A stretch of DNA of 64,000 nt. Source: Mesobacillus subterraneus. GTDB taxonomy: Bacteria > Bacillota > Bacilli > Bacillales > Cytobacillaceae. The position numbers and the translations under genes were made by a program. The stretch lies in NCBI RefSeq assembly GCF_003937825.1, contig NZ_RSFW01000019.1, positions 124,001 through 188,000 of the forward strand, in the 5' to 3' direction. The notes beneath the pieces were generated by a model, which had not been told where the DNA came from, did not search any database, and saw only the letters and a list, made by a program, of their open reading frames with translations. This document shows positions 41,639 through 49,646 of the stretch, piece by piece (the first letter of the stretch is position 1; every line of letters begins with the position of its first letter).

Positions 41639-42235
41639 TTATTTTTTTACAATCACTTGAATGACATGGCCAACTCCTGTATGCAGTTCTCCTTCTACCC
41701 GTTCCTGTTCTCCATAAAAGAAATGAAGCACCTCATACTCTTTAACCCACTGTAACAGGTCAGCAGGATCATATAGCATATCAGTTGTTTTCGGGCCACC
41801 TGTTCCATACTTCAACTGAGCTTCGGAATATACCTCCATCATGATTATGCCACCTGGTTTGACAGCTCCAAAAAGTTTATCGAACACTGCTTTTTGAACA
41901 CCTTTCGAAAAATGGCCGAAGACCATGATCGCTGCATCAAATGTTTCGATTGGTACCGGATCCTTGATCAAATCCTTCTGCTTTGTGTTCACATGTACTC
42001 CGAACCTTTCTGCCAGGGCTTCTGTTTTCTTCAGACCATTTAAAGCATAATCATAAGCTGTAACTTGGTGTCCCTTTTTTGCAAGATATACTGCATTCCT
42101 GCCTTCACCTTCCGCAAAAGCAACAATAGTCTTTGCATTTTCTAAACGATCGGCTTTTTCTTTGATAAAAGAGTTGGGCTCTTCTCCATAAACATATTTT
42201 GACGACCCAAAACGTTCATGCCACGGGTTCTCCAT
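41639..42235 (-). CDS. Class I SAM-dependent methyltransferase (TehB-like)
   Basis: 198 residues, ATG start behind GAAGGAG. N-terminal WHERFGSSKYVYGEEPNSFI and AFAEGEGRNAVYLAKKGHQVTAYDYA (motif I) are typical of the bacillar group that resembles tellurite-resistance methyltransferase TehB and thiopurine methyltransferases. Some family members act on selenium or tellurium compounds, of interest since a selenoprotein candidate is next door, but this link is only suggestive. Divergent from that gene with 113 bases between. Confidence 0.8.
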   Translation of the reverse strand: MENPWHERFGSSKYVYGEEPNSFIKEKADRLENAKTIVAFAEGEGRNAVYLAKKGHQVTAYDYALNGLKKTEALAERFGVHVNTKQKDLIKDPVPIETFDAAIMVFGHFSKGVQKAVFDKLFGAVKPGGIIMMEVYSEAQLKYGTGGPKTTDMLYDPADLLQWVKEYEVLHFFYGEQERVEGELHTGVGHVIQVIVKK

Positions 42236-42348
42236 ACAATCACTCCTTCCTCATCATTATACCCAATACCCTTTTTTTAGTATGATTAAAAAAGGTCAGG
42301 CTAACCTATGTCTTAGTGGGTATCAATATACAAAGGAGGTAGATTGTA

Positions 42349-42678
42349 ATGAAAGAATTAACATCCATGGAGGAAGTCAAAAGCTTGATTAGCGATAATG
42401 AACTTAGCTTCATCTATGTGCTGGCAGACAGCTGAAGCGTATGCCATGGCTTACTTCCTCAGGTAGAGGAAGTACTAAAGGATTTTCCCAACATTGAAGC
42501 TGGGCTGGTGAATGCCGGCAAAGTAGAAGAAATCGCCGGCTTCTTGATGGCCTTCACCGTACCAGTCCTTGTCCTCTATGCAGATGGCAGGGAATATTTG
42601 AGGGAGGCAAGAATTGTCCAGGTCGAGAAATTCAGAGAAGATGTCGCCAAAATTCACGAAGGTTTTTTTGGTGAATAA
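42349..42678 (+). CDS. Thioredoxin-like selenoprotein candidate (UxxC)
   Basis: ATG 42349 behind AAAGGAGG; the frame runs 109 codons to TAA 42676-42678 with a single in-frame TGA at codon 29 (42433-42435). The protein reads FIYVLADS-U-SVCHGLLPQVEEVL, so TGA replaces the first cysteine of the CxxC motif of a thioredoxin-fold protein. TVPVLVLYADGREYL is the cis-proline strand and loop. All 80 codons after TGA are open and coherent. A hairpin with GGU-containing loop lies 25 bases after TGA, and selB is encoded 1 kb away. Likely a redox enzyme with Sec29-Cys32. A simple nonsense mutation is the alternative. Confidence 0.8.
42433..42474 (+). promoter_or_regulatory. Bacterial SECIS-like element
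   Basis: TGA 42433-42435, 16 bases, then a 9-bp perfect stem TACTTCCTC (42452-42460) / GAGGAAGTA (42466-42474) with loop AGGTA. Distance from TGA to the loop is 25 bases, inside the 16-37 range of bacterial SECIS models, and the loop has G in its first two positions followed by GU, as SelB requires in E. coli fdhF. Confidence 0.75.
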
Positions 42679-42687
42679 AGTTGCTAA

Positions 42688-42720
42688 GGGGACCGGCATA
42701 GGCCCGTCTCCTGTTATTTT
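42688..42720 (+). terminator. Weak terminator of selenoprotein candidate
   Basis: GGGGAC/GTCTCC stem with inner GGC/GCC, followed by TGTTATTTT. Confidence 0.5.
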
Positions 42721-43122
42721 AAACAACCACTGGCGAGTTCGGACAAATTTTCAGCGTTTTGCTCTTTAACTTGTCCAACCGGTTTTTTTCTTACAGCTAT
42801 TGTTGGCCCTGCCCTTGTCCAAAAAAGGGATTACTTAGGACAATTTTTTAAGGTACCTCTTCAAACCTGTCCGGACTTGGATCGGATTGAACAATATTCA
42901 CTAACCAAATTATCGTAAAATCCAGGCATTTTTGATGGGCTTTTACTAGCTATTTTAAGGCTGTTTTTCTGAGGTTTTTCCGCTCCTATTTCTTTTCTAT
43001 CCTAAAAGCACCAAATTTTACTAAGCTGCCACAATCCAATGTTTCCCCTCTTTAACGAATAATACTGTTGCTATACAGGCAAAATAAACCCGATGTCCAA
43101 GTTCCTTACATAAGGAGAAACT
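42721..43122. other. Non-coding gap with repeated GGACAA/TTGTCC words
   Basis: About 400 bases without a credible ORF. GGACAA or its complement occurs at about 42740, 42772, 42814 and 42839, and a TGTCCGGA near 42869. No tRNA-Sec, no clear promoter. Ends with the AAGGAG site of the DUF3231 gene. Confidence 0.5.
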
Positions 43123-43662
43123 ATGAATATTAATTCGATAAGGAGTGCGATCATGGGAATTTTAAGTGGAAATCCGAAAGATGAACCTTTACATTATGGC
43201 GAGGTTTATGGCATGTGGAGTCATTTGCTTGTTAATCATGGCTTGATTGCTGGATACCAGACTTTTATTAATCACATCGGGGATGAGGATCTTAAAAAGC
43301 TTGTCCAGGATGCGATTGAGGCGATGAAGGAAGAGAATCAGCAGCTGGAAGAATTGTTGAAAACCAACGGAATTGGGTTGCCGCCTTCTCCACCGGAGCG
43401 TCCGGTAGCACATTTGGAAGATATTCCTCCAGGAGCAAGATTTAGTGATCCGGAAATCTCTGCTGCCATTTCAAAGGATGTTGCGGAAGATCTGGTTGCT
43501 GCGAGCACGATGATTGGGCAGTGCATCAGAGAGGACATTGCAGCAATGTACGGGCAGTTCCATATGGCTAAAGCACAATTTGGCGCTAAAATGCTGAAAT
43601 TGAATAAATCCAAGGGCTGGCTCATCCCTCCTCCGCTTCAAGTCAAATCTCCGGAAAATTAA
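43123..43662 (+). CDS. DUF3231 family protein
   Basis: 179 residues in two long helical hairpins: EVYGMWSHLLVNHGLIAGYQTFINHIGDEDL and DLVAASTMIGQCIREDIAAMYGQFHMAKAQFG (in part), with the central KTNGIGLPPSPPERP. This is the single-unit form of DUF3231, a Bacillales family (B. subtilis relatives have two units) with a ferritin-like bundle. Function unknown, possibly spore- or stress-linked. ATG behind AAGGAG. Confidence 0.8.
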   Translation: MNINSIRSAIMGILSGNPKDEPLHYGEVYGMWSHLLVNHGLIAGYQTFINHIGDEDLKKLVQDAIEAMKEENQQLEELLKTNGIGLPPSPPERPVAHLEDIPPGARFSDPEISAAISKDVAEDLVAASTMIGQCIREDIAAMYGQFHMAKAQFGAKMLKLNKSKGWLIPPPLQVKSPEN

Positions 43663-43683
43663 ACCAATCAATCTAATTTTTTT

Positions 43684-43719
43684 AAAAAAACAGCAGATCC
43701 AGTGGATCTGCTGTTTTTA
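43684..43719. terminator. Bidirectional terminator
   Basis: ACAGCAGATCC/GGATCTGCTGT stem with TTTTT on plus and T-run on minus, between DUF3231 and selB. Confidence 0.9.
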
Positions 43720-45600
43720 CTTTCTCCAAACCCGCTTGTTCTCAATCCTTCTGGTGTAACCAAGAGCATCAAGTCGTTCCAGGAATGGAATCATGTATTT
43801 TCTTGATAGTTCAACGGCTTCCTTAGCTTCGGAGACTTCGAATTCTTCCCCCGTTTGGTCTCTCAGTTTTTGGACGGCCTCTCTAAAATGCTCGCCATAC
43901 CATGCATATTGATCATCAAGCAGGACGATTTCACCCTGATCTTCGAGGAAACGCTTAAGTTCATATGCAATAGAGTCTGGTATGCCGGCATTTTTGATGT
44001 AATCATTAAAATAATCAACCTTGAGACCAGCGTTCTTTAACTCATTAAGCATGTTTTCCGTCCGTTTTTCCCAATTCTTCGGGATATGCGGCGCAAAAGC
44101 GGCTAAGGATATAAACTGTTCTTTCCTCGTGAAGACTCCTTTTGTAATTCCATTTTCGATAATGAATTCGAGTAGGGATCTAGGAAATGACTTTTGCAGT
44201 GACTGCAGCAGCTCTGCTTTGTTCATTCCGGTTCTCATCGGATTATCTTGATGGTAGTCATACAGTCTGTCGCGAATATCTTCCTCAATTACTTCCGCCA
44301 GTGACAAAAGGGTATATTCCTTACTGGAAATCTTGATGAATTGTTCATCCTCAAGATTGGTCTGGAGCGTGTCCAGGTCAAGCGCCGTCCTTTTAATCAA
44401 GTCTTCGATGGAGAGACTTTTTGCTTCATAAAGTGCAGCATTAATCCTTTCGACCGGTGTCCCTGCCTTCTTTTTCTCAAGTTCTTCGATTGTCTGCTGG
44501 CCAAAACGGTACTTGTTGCCGCGAGGATCGATGACCCAGCCGCCGCCAATCGTTTCCTGCGGACTTGGACGGCGCACAATGAACCGGTCGCCGCGCTTGG
44601 TGACGATTTTCTCCTCAAGCCGCAGCTGGCAAAGTATCTCGCCGTTGTCCTCTTTTAACTCATTACGGTCAAAGAAGACAATCCTTCCCATCACTTCTGC
44701 TGTACCTATATGGCACTTTATCGGTGTCCGTTGCTTCACCAGGTGTTCAAGATCCTCGACTACCCGGATGGCGACGTCTATTGTATTGGTAATGATAAAA
44801 TGGTCAGATGAAACCAGGACTTCTCCTCGTTCAAGATCATCCTTCGAGACACCAGAAAGATTGATTGCCGCTCGCTGTCCAGCAAAAGCCTGTTTGGCTG
44901 GCTGGTGGTGTACCTGGAGCTGTCTCGCTCTCACTTCAAGACCCGATGGCATGACCTTCAATTGCTGGCCTTCCTCCACCGTTCCTTCATATACAGTTCC
45001 TCTGACAACCGTTCCCTGACCTTTAACTGTAAAAACCTGGTCAATCGGAAGCCTGAATGCACCTTTGGCGTCACGCATTTCCTGCTCTTTTAACGTTTGG
45101 ATAATTAAATCTTTCAGTTCGTGAATTCCTTTCTTGGAAAGGCTGTCGACCATCATAAAAGGAGAATTCTCAAAAACTGTTCCTTGCAGCTCTCCCAGTA
45201 TATCGTCTTTCACTAGCTCAATGAATTCCTCTTCAACACGGTCGATTTTCGTAATCGCAATTATACCTGAACAAATCCCAAGGAACCCGAGGATATCAAG
45301 GTGTTCACGTGTCTGAGGCATAACCCCTTCGTCGGCCGCAACAACCAGGACGACGAGATCGATTCCTGCCACACCAGCAATCATCTGTCGAATGAAACGC
45401 TCATGTCCAGGTACATCGACAACGGAAATCTGTAATTCATCATCCTCATATAAGGGCGCAAATCCCAATTCAATGGAAATTTGCCGTTCTTTTTCTTCTT
45501 TCAGCCGGTCGGTATCAACGTTCGTCAACGCTTTTGTCAGCGAAGTTTTTCCGTGGTCAATATGGCCGGCCATTCCGATGGTAAAATATCTCTTGCTCAA
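43717..45600 (-). CDS. selB: Selenocysteine-specific elongation factor SelB
   Basis: 627 residues, TTG start behind AAGGTG. GTPase domain: G1 AGHIDHGKTS (11-20), G2 region with KERQISIELGFAPL, G3 DVPGHE (62-67), G4 TKID (near 117). The sequence GHIDHGKTSLTKALT...ERQISIELGFA is diagnostic of SelB and not of EF-Tu. Domains 2 and 3 follow (IDQVFTVKGQGTVVRGTV), then four winged-helix units in the C-terminal 250 residues that bind SECIS hairpins. It carries Sec-tRNA to UGA codons. No selA, selD or tRNA-Sec is in the window. Confidence 0.93.
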   Translation of the reverse strand: MSKRYFTIGMAGHIDHGKTSLTKALTNVDTDRLKEEKERQISIELGFAPLYEDDELQISVVDVPGHERFIRQMIAGVAGIDLVVLVVAADEGVMPQTREHLDILGFLGICSGIIAITKIDRVEEEFIELVKDDILGELQGTVFENSPFMMVDSLSKKGIHELKDLIIQTLKEQEMRDAKGAFRLPIDQVFTVKGQGTVVRGTVYEGTVEEGQQLKVMPSGLEVRARQLQVHHQPAKQAFAGQRAAINLSGVSKDDLERGEVLVSSDHFIITNTIDVAIRVVEDLEHLVKQRTPIKCHIGTAEVMGRIVFFDRNELKEDNGEILCQLRLEEKIVTKRGDRFIVRRPSPQETIGGGWVIDPRGNKYRFGQQTIEELEKKKAGTPVERINAALYEAKSLSIEDLIKRTALDLDTLQTNLEDEQFIKISSKEYTLLSLAEVIEEDIRDRLYDYHQDNPMRTGMNKAELLQSLQKSFPRSLLEFIIENGITKGVFTRKEQFISLAAFAPHIPKNWEKRTENMLNELKNAGLKVDYFNDYIKNAGIPDSIAYELKRFLEDQGEIVLLDDQYAWYGEHFREAVQKLRDQTGEEFEVSEAKEAVELSRKYMIPFLERLDALGYTRRIENKRVWRK

Positions 45601-45697
45601 ATGCTGACACCTTCTTTGTTATGTATAAAATAACTCTACCTATAAACCGTAAATAGTTCAAGCGACTAAATTTAGAACAATTTCATCCAATCCTAAT

Positions 45698-46498
45698 TTA
45701 GAGCGTGGCACCAATTGCGCCGCTGAATTCTCCATTTTGGATAAACTCCGGCTCCAAATCAGACATTTTACAATAATAGTCAAGACTGTCCTGCAATGGT
45801 TTATTGCCGGATAGCGTACTCCCGATGAAGGCAACCTTCTTTGCGCGGTGAATTGCAGCATTCTGGACAGTGAACAATGTAATGGTTTCTGCAATCATGT
45901 TAAATAGTGAAGTAATTTGGTCCTCAGGAGAACCGGATTGTTCCCCGCTCGCTTTGGCAAAGTTGCTGGCAGTCAAATCACCTGGAATGGGGGGCTCATG
46001 GGATTCATAAATATCCTTGACCAGCATATCGACATTGCCTCGATCACCTGCGGCTGACAGATCAACCAATTTTGAAAATTCATCTGTGCCTGAAAGGATG
46101 TGCCCCAAACCTAACAAGGTTCCTCCGCCAATCCCGCTGCCGAAAACTCGCTCATAACGCTCTCCGTCCATAGTAAACCAAGAGGTACCTGTTCCAATGT
46201 TGACGAGCAAAAACTTTTCTTCCAGGGATCTCTGTTCTTTGGCCAAAAGGTATTTGACACCTTCACATACAGCCTTAAATTCTTCAACAATTGCAGCATC
46301 CGGAAAAAAGGCGCTTTTTAAATTCCCTGCCCTGCCGCCAGTAAGGCAGATGGTTTTGTCTGAATGAAGCATTCTGATCCATTTTAAGGCAGGATCCATT
46401 TCATCAAGAGGGTACTTCCGGAAATGTATTCTACCGTTTTCTTCATAGGCAATTTTCATCAATGAACCGCCAGCATCGATTCCGATCTTGTTATTCAT
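45698..46498 (-). CDS. coaW: Type II pantothenate kinase
   Basis: 266 residues, ATG start behind GAGGAGG. GIDAGGSLMKIAYEE is the ATP-binding loop of the CoaW/PanK2-type kinase, with LVNIGTGTSWFTMDGE and GSGIGGGTLLGLGHILSG (in part). It phosphorylates pantothenate in coenzyme A synthesis. Type II in staphylococci and bacilli resists CoA feedback. Upstream of selB on the same strand with a gap of 97 bases. Confidence 0.9.
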   Translation of the reverse strand: MNNKIGIDAGGSLMKIAYEENGRIHFRKYPLDEMDPALKWIRMLHSDKTICLTGGRAGNLKSAFFPDAAIVEEFKAVCEGVKYLLAKEQRSLEEKFLLVNIGTGTSWFTMDGERYERVFGSGIGGGTLLGLGHILSGTDEFSKLVDLSAAGDRGNVDMLVKDIYESHEPPIPGDLTASNFAKASGEQSGSPEDQITSLFNMIAETITLFTVQNAAIHRAKKVAFIGSTLSGNKPLQDSLDYYCKMSDLEPEFIQNGEFSGAIGATL

Positions 46499-46566
46499 GA
46501 GTACCTCCTCTTTGAAAAAACAGCCATTTTTTCCATTGTACTTGTCCGCAAATCATGATTGCAAAG

Positions 46567-46597
46567 AAAATGCGGCAGTTGATAATCAACTGCCGCA
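46567..46597 (-). terminator. Terminator of DUF3892 gene
   Basis: TGCGGCAGTTGA/TCAACTGCCGCA stem; TTTTC follows on the minus strand. Confidence 0.85.
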
Positions 46598-46601
46598 GCA
46601 T

Positions 46602-46913
46602 CTAGAAATTTGGTAAATTGTCCAGGTTGTTCTCTTTGATTCCGTCTGGCTCGCTCCTGAGGATATCCCGGCCGTATTTGTGGAACACATCAACATGGGC
46701 CAGCTTACCCGCCTTTGCTTCAGAGAGGGCCGTAACGTAATCAAGCTCCCTCCCGCTCTCGGTTTTAAAAGCGATTAAATCGTCATCATCATTTTTTCGC
46801 ACAGCAACAATCTGCTCTTTTCCTGGCTCGTTCATATTTGCTTCCATCTCTGCTTGCCCTCTGCTTTGTTCTTTATAATCGTTGTAAATTTGGTTGAAGT
46901 CTTTGTTTTCCAT
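46602..46913 (-). CDS. DUF3892 family protein
   Basis: 103 residues, ATG start behind GGGAGGTG. The C-terminal half (IVAVRKNDDDDLIAFKTESGRELDYVTALSEAKAGKLAHVDV in part, DGIKENNLDNLPNF) is the DUF3892 domain, a small beta domain with N-terminal KxDDDLI. N-terminal half polar. Function unknown. Confidence 0.85.
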   Translation of the reverse strand: MENKDFNQIYNDYKEQSRGQAEMEANMNEPGKEQIVAVRKNDDDDLIAFKTESGRELDYVTALSEAKAGKLAHVDVFHKYGRDILRSEPDGIKENNLDNLPNF

Positions 46914-46966
46914 TTTAACACCTCCCGAACATATGTTTAGTTTGGTCAGAAGGTAAAGAATTATTC

Positions 46967-46990
46967 AAAAAAGGGTGACGCTCCGTCACC
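46967..46990 (-). terminator. Terminator of superoxide dismutase gene
   Basis: GGTGACG/CGTCACC stem then CTTTTTT on the minus strand. Confidence 0.85.
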
Positions 46991-47001
46991 TTAGTCTCTT
47001 T

Positions 47002-47901
47002 TTAAAACGGCTGCCATGCCAGTGTTCTTGCTTTGTTGAATCGTTGCTCGACTTCCTTCCAGTTGACTACACTCCACCAGTTTTCAACATATTTTGCCCG
47101 TTCGTTTTTGTATTGCAGGTAGTAAGCATGCTCCCATACATCCAACACGAGCAATGGAACAACATCCCACTGACTAAGGTTTTGGTGTTTTTCTGCCTGG
47201 AGGATTTCCAATCTGTGGGATCTTGGCGACCAAACAAGAATCGCCCATCCTACTGCTTCAACATTTTTAGCCGCTTCGGTAAAATGCTTCTTGAACCTTT
47301 CAAAGCTGCCGAATGACTCATTGATTGCCCTGCTTAGCTGTCCCTTCGGAGTTCCTCCTCCATTAGGACTCATGATGGTCCAGAAAATCGTGTGAAGATA
47401 ATGACCGGCTCCATGGAAAGCAGCTTCTCTTTCCCAATGTTTAATCAGGCTGAACTCTCCCGTTTCCCTTGCTTTGTGCATTTCTTTTTCAGCCTTGTTC
47501 AGCCCATCCACATAGCTTTGGTGATGCTTAGAGTGATGAAGTCTCATAATTTCAGCCGCAATGGCCGGCTCCAAAGCATTATATGCATATGGCAATGGCG
47601 GCAATTTATGGCCGCCAATCGGAACCGGCTGGAGTCTCACTCCCTGTTGCCGATCGTTTCCTTCTTGCTGTTCATTCAAATAGCCATTTAGCTCATCGTT
47701 AAGACTTCTTGCTTGTGTATAGAGCTCTTCCTGGTCCCCTGAAACCTCCGCATCCCGTTTTAGAGTCAGTAGTCGTTCCTGCCATTGATTCCAACCAGCG
47801 TCATTATCCGCTTCCCGAAGCTGAGACCGTACAGAAGTCCACTTCATTTCCATATCATTGCACCATTGTTGTAATGAATATCTGAACCAGTAGCCGTTCA
47901 T
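47002..47901 (-). CDS. sodF: Iron/manganese superoxide dismutase with N-terminal extension (SodF-like)
   Basis: 299 residues from ATG 47899-47901 (GGAGGGTGA site). An N-terminal helical extension of about 95 residues precedes the SOD domain: HKLPPLPYAYNALEPAI, metal ligands in LHHSKHHQSYVDGLN, FHGAGHYLHTIFW, and DVWEHAYYLQY. The extension and length are like B. subtilis SodF (YojM is unrelated). Converts superoxide to peroxide; the extension may anchor it. The unique residues SPNGGGTPKG are normal for the family. Confidence 0.88.
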   Translation of the reverse strand: MNGYWFRYSLQQWCNDMEMKWTSVRSQLREADNDAGWNQWQERLLTLKRDAEVSGDQEELYTQARSLNDELNGYLNEQQEGNDRQQGVRLQPVPIGGHKLPPLPYAYNALEPAIAAEIMRLHHSKHHQSYVDGLNKAEKEMHKARETGEFSLIKHWEREAAFHGAGHYLHTIFWTIMSPNGGGTPKGQLSRAINESFGSFERFKKHFTEAAKNVEAVGWAILVWSPRSHRLEILQAEKHQNLSQWDVVPLLVLDVWEHAYYLQYKNERAKYVENWWSVVNWKEVEQRFNKARTLAWQPF

Positions 47902-48085
47902 CCTATCACCCTCCCCGAATTGCCATCCATAAACAAAATATGAGGAGAGCTGTGTGGACATTACCTTTCTTTTTGAACTTTCACTCAAGTTTTCCCAAGA
48001 ATTTTTATATACCACGAAATAATAACGTTTTTGGCCGGAAAAAGTTTATAATAAGTATTGTGAATATTTTGAAGGGAGATTTATC

Positions 48086-49135
48086 ATGGCATATCCTAAT
48101 ACCGATGAAACAGTAAACCTGTTAAAGGAACTGGTCTCAATTCCTAGTCCCTCTGGCAATACAAATGAAGTGATTACATATGTGGAAAACCTTTTAAAAG
48201 AATTGCAGGTTGAAACGAAAAGAAATCGCAAAGGCGGATTGATTGCCACTCTGCCAGGTAAGGACCAGCAGAACCACAGAATGCTGACTGCGCATGTCGA
48301 TACTCTGGGCGCGATTGTAAAAGAAATCAAGCCGAGCGGCCGATTGAAATTGGATTTGATTGGCGGATTCAAGTACAACTCTATTGAAGGTGAATATTGT
48401 GAAATTGAAACCTCGAGCGGAAAGAAGCTTACGGGGACGATTTTGATGCACCAAACATCCGTCCATGTATACAAGGATGCAGGCAAAGCGGAACGAAACC
48501 AGGATAATATGGAAGTGCGGCTGGATGAAAAAGTACATAACGCTGATGATGTCAGAGCCCTTGGAATCGAAGTAGGAGATTTCGTTTCATTCGACCCGCG
48601 CGTCCAGATAACTCCGTCTGGATTCATCAAGTCTCGTCACCTGGACGACAAAGCAAGTGTCGCCATCCTGCTTCAGCTGATCAAACAGCTCAAAGCCGAG
48701 AACATTGAATTGCCTTATACAACACATTTCCTGATCTCCAATAACGAGGAAATTGGTTATGGCGGAAACTCAAACATCACTCCTGAAACAGTAGAATACC
48801 TTGCTGTCGATATGGGTGCTATGGGTGACGGCCAGTCGACCGATGAATATACTGTTTCCATCTGTGTGAAAGACGCAAGCGGACCATATCATTATGAATT
48901 AAGAAAGCGGCTCACGCAGCTGGCAATCGACAATGAAATAGGCTACAAGCTCGACATTTACCCTTTCTATGGTTCGGATGCTTCAGCTGCGATTCGTTCA
49001 GGTCACGACATTATCCACGGCCTGATTGGACCAGGAATTGATTCATCACACGCTTTCGAAAGAACACATAAAGATTCAATTGAAAATACTGCAAAGCTTC
49101 TTTATCATTACGTCCAATCAGACATGATCATTTAA
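48086..49135 (+). CDS. M42-family aminopeptidase
   Basis: 349 residues, ATG behind AAGGGAG. Metal and catalytic motifs of M42 (YsdC/FrvX/YhfE): SIPSPSGNTNEV, TAHVDTLGAIV, RHLDDKASVAILLQLI, SNNEEIGYGGNSNI and GIDSSHAFERTHKDSI (each in part). Two-zinc aminopeptidase, tetrahedral dodecamer in studied members. Similar to glucanase-named M42 proteins. Single gene with terminator. Confidence 0.92.
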   Translation: MAYPNTDETVNLLKELVSIPSPSGNTNEVITYVENLLKELQVETKRNRKGGLIATLPGKDQQNHRMLTAHVDTLGAIVKEIKPSGRLKLDLIGGFKYNSIEGEYCEIETSSGKKLTGTILMHQTSVHVYKDAGKAERNQDNMEVRLDEKVHNADDVRALGIEVGDFVSFDPRVQITPSGFIKSRHLDDKASVAILLQLIKQLKAENIELPYTTHFLISNNEEIGYGGNSNITPETVEYLAVDMGAMGDGQSTDEYTVSICVKDASGPYHYELRKRLTQLAIDNEIGYKLDIYPFYGSDASAAIRSGHDIIHGLIGPGIDSSHAFERTHKDSIENTAKLLYHYVQSDMII

Positions 49136-49142
49136 AGAGCAC

Positions 49143-49200
49143 AAGAGGCTGACTTTCAGGTTAAACAAATTCAACCTGGGAGTCAGCCTCTTTTATTTTT
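49143..49200 (+). terminator. Terminator of M42 gene
   Basis: AGAGGCTGACT ... AGTCAGCCTCT stem with inner stem, followed by TTTATTTTTTT. Confidence 0.85.
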
Positions 49201-49380
49201 TTCTAGCTATTGGGTTTAAATGGATGGATTCAAAGTAGATAGAGAAGGCTTTCTTGACCTATTTATCTTAATTTTTATTCATGTTGTTGAGGAAAAACAT
49301 GAATGTCCATTATGAGGATCAACGGGTTCGTATTATATCTTGTTTTTGTTTTGCATTTGAATGTGAATCTAGAAACCTGA

Positions 49381-49571
49381 GTTGATTGTAGTGGAATGCG
49401 CGAAGACTCCTCCGAAAATGCTCACGCATTTCTATCGTGCGTGGGTCCATTCGGGGAAGCTATTCAGGTCCTGCGGGATCAGTTGGCCAGGTGAGACCCC
49501 GCAAGAGCGAAGCAATGAGGAGGCTCAGCACCAACGCCGCGGAAAGCGAAGCACATGAAGCGGAAATCAAC
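49381..49571. repeat. Bacillaceae dispersed intergenic repeat (MITE-like, decayed)
   Basis: About 190 G+C-rich bases in an AT-rich gap, bounded by GTTGATT (49381-49387) and AATCAAC (49565-49571). Inner words GCGAAGACTCCTCCG, GACCCCGCAAGAGCGAAGC and CGCGGAAAGCGAAGC match a repeated element common in Bacillaceae genomes. An ORF across it is a by-product. Confidence 0.75.
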
Positions 49572-49646
49572 GGATCAATTTTAGAAACTAACCTAAAAAT
49601 AGAGGGTGCCCAAGAGTTTATTCCTTTTGAGACACCCTCTTAGATA

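Noticed and set aside
42475-42726. Minus-strand ORF opposite the thioredoxin-like gene
   Set aside because: Shadow of the plus-strand frame, which has the ribosome site and thioredoxin features.
45601-45697. Possible tRNA-Sec gene next to selB
   Set aside because: The gap is AT-rich and has no acceptor stem, T-loop or CCA-like end.
49437-49643. ORF across the dispersed repeat
   Set aside because: Lies inside a known type of non-coding repeat and has no ribosome site.
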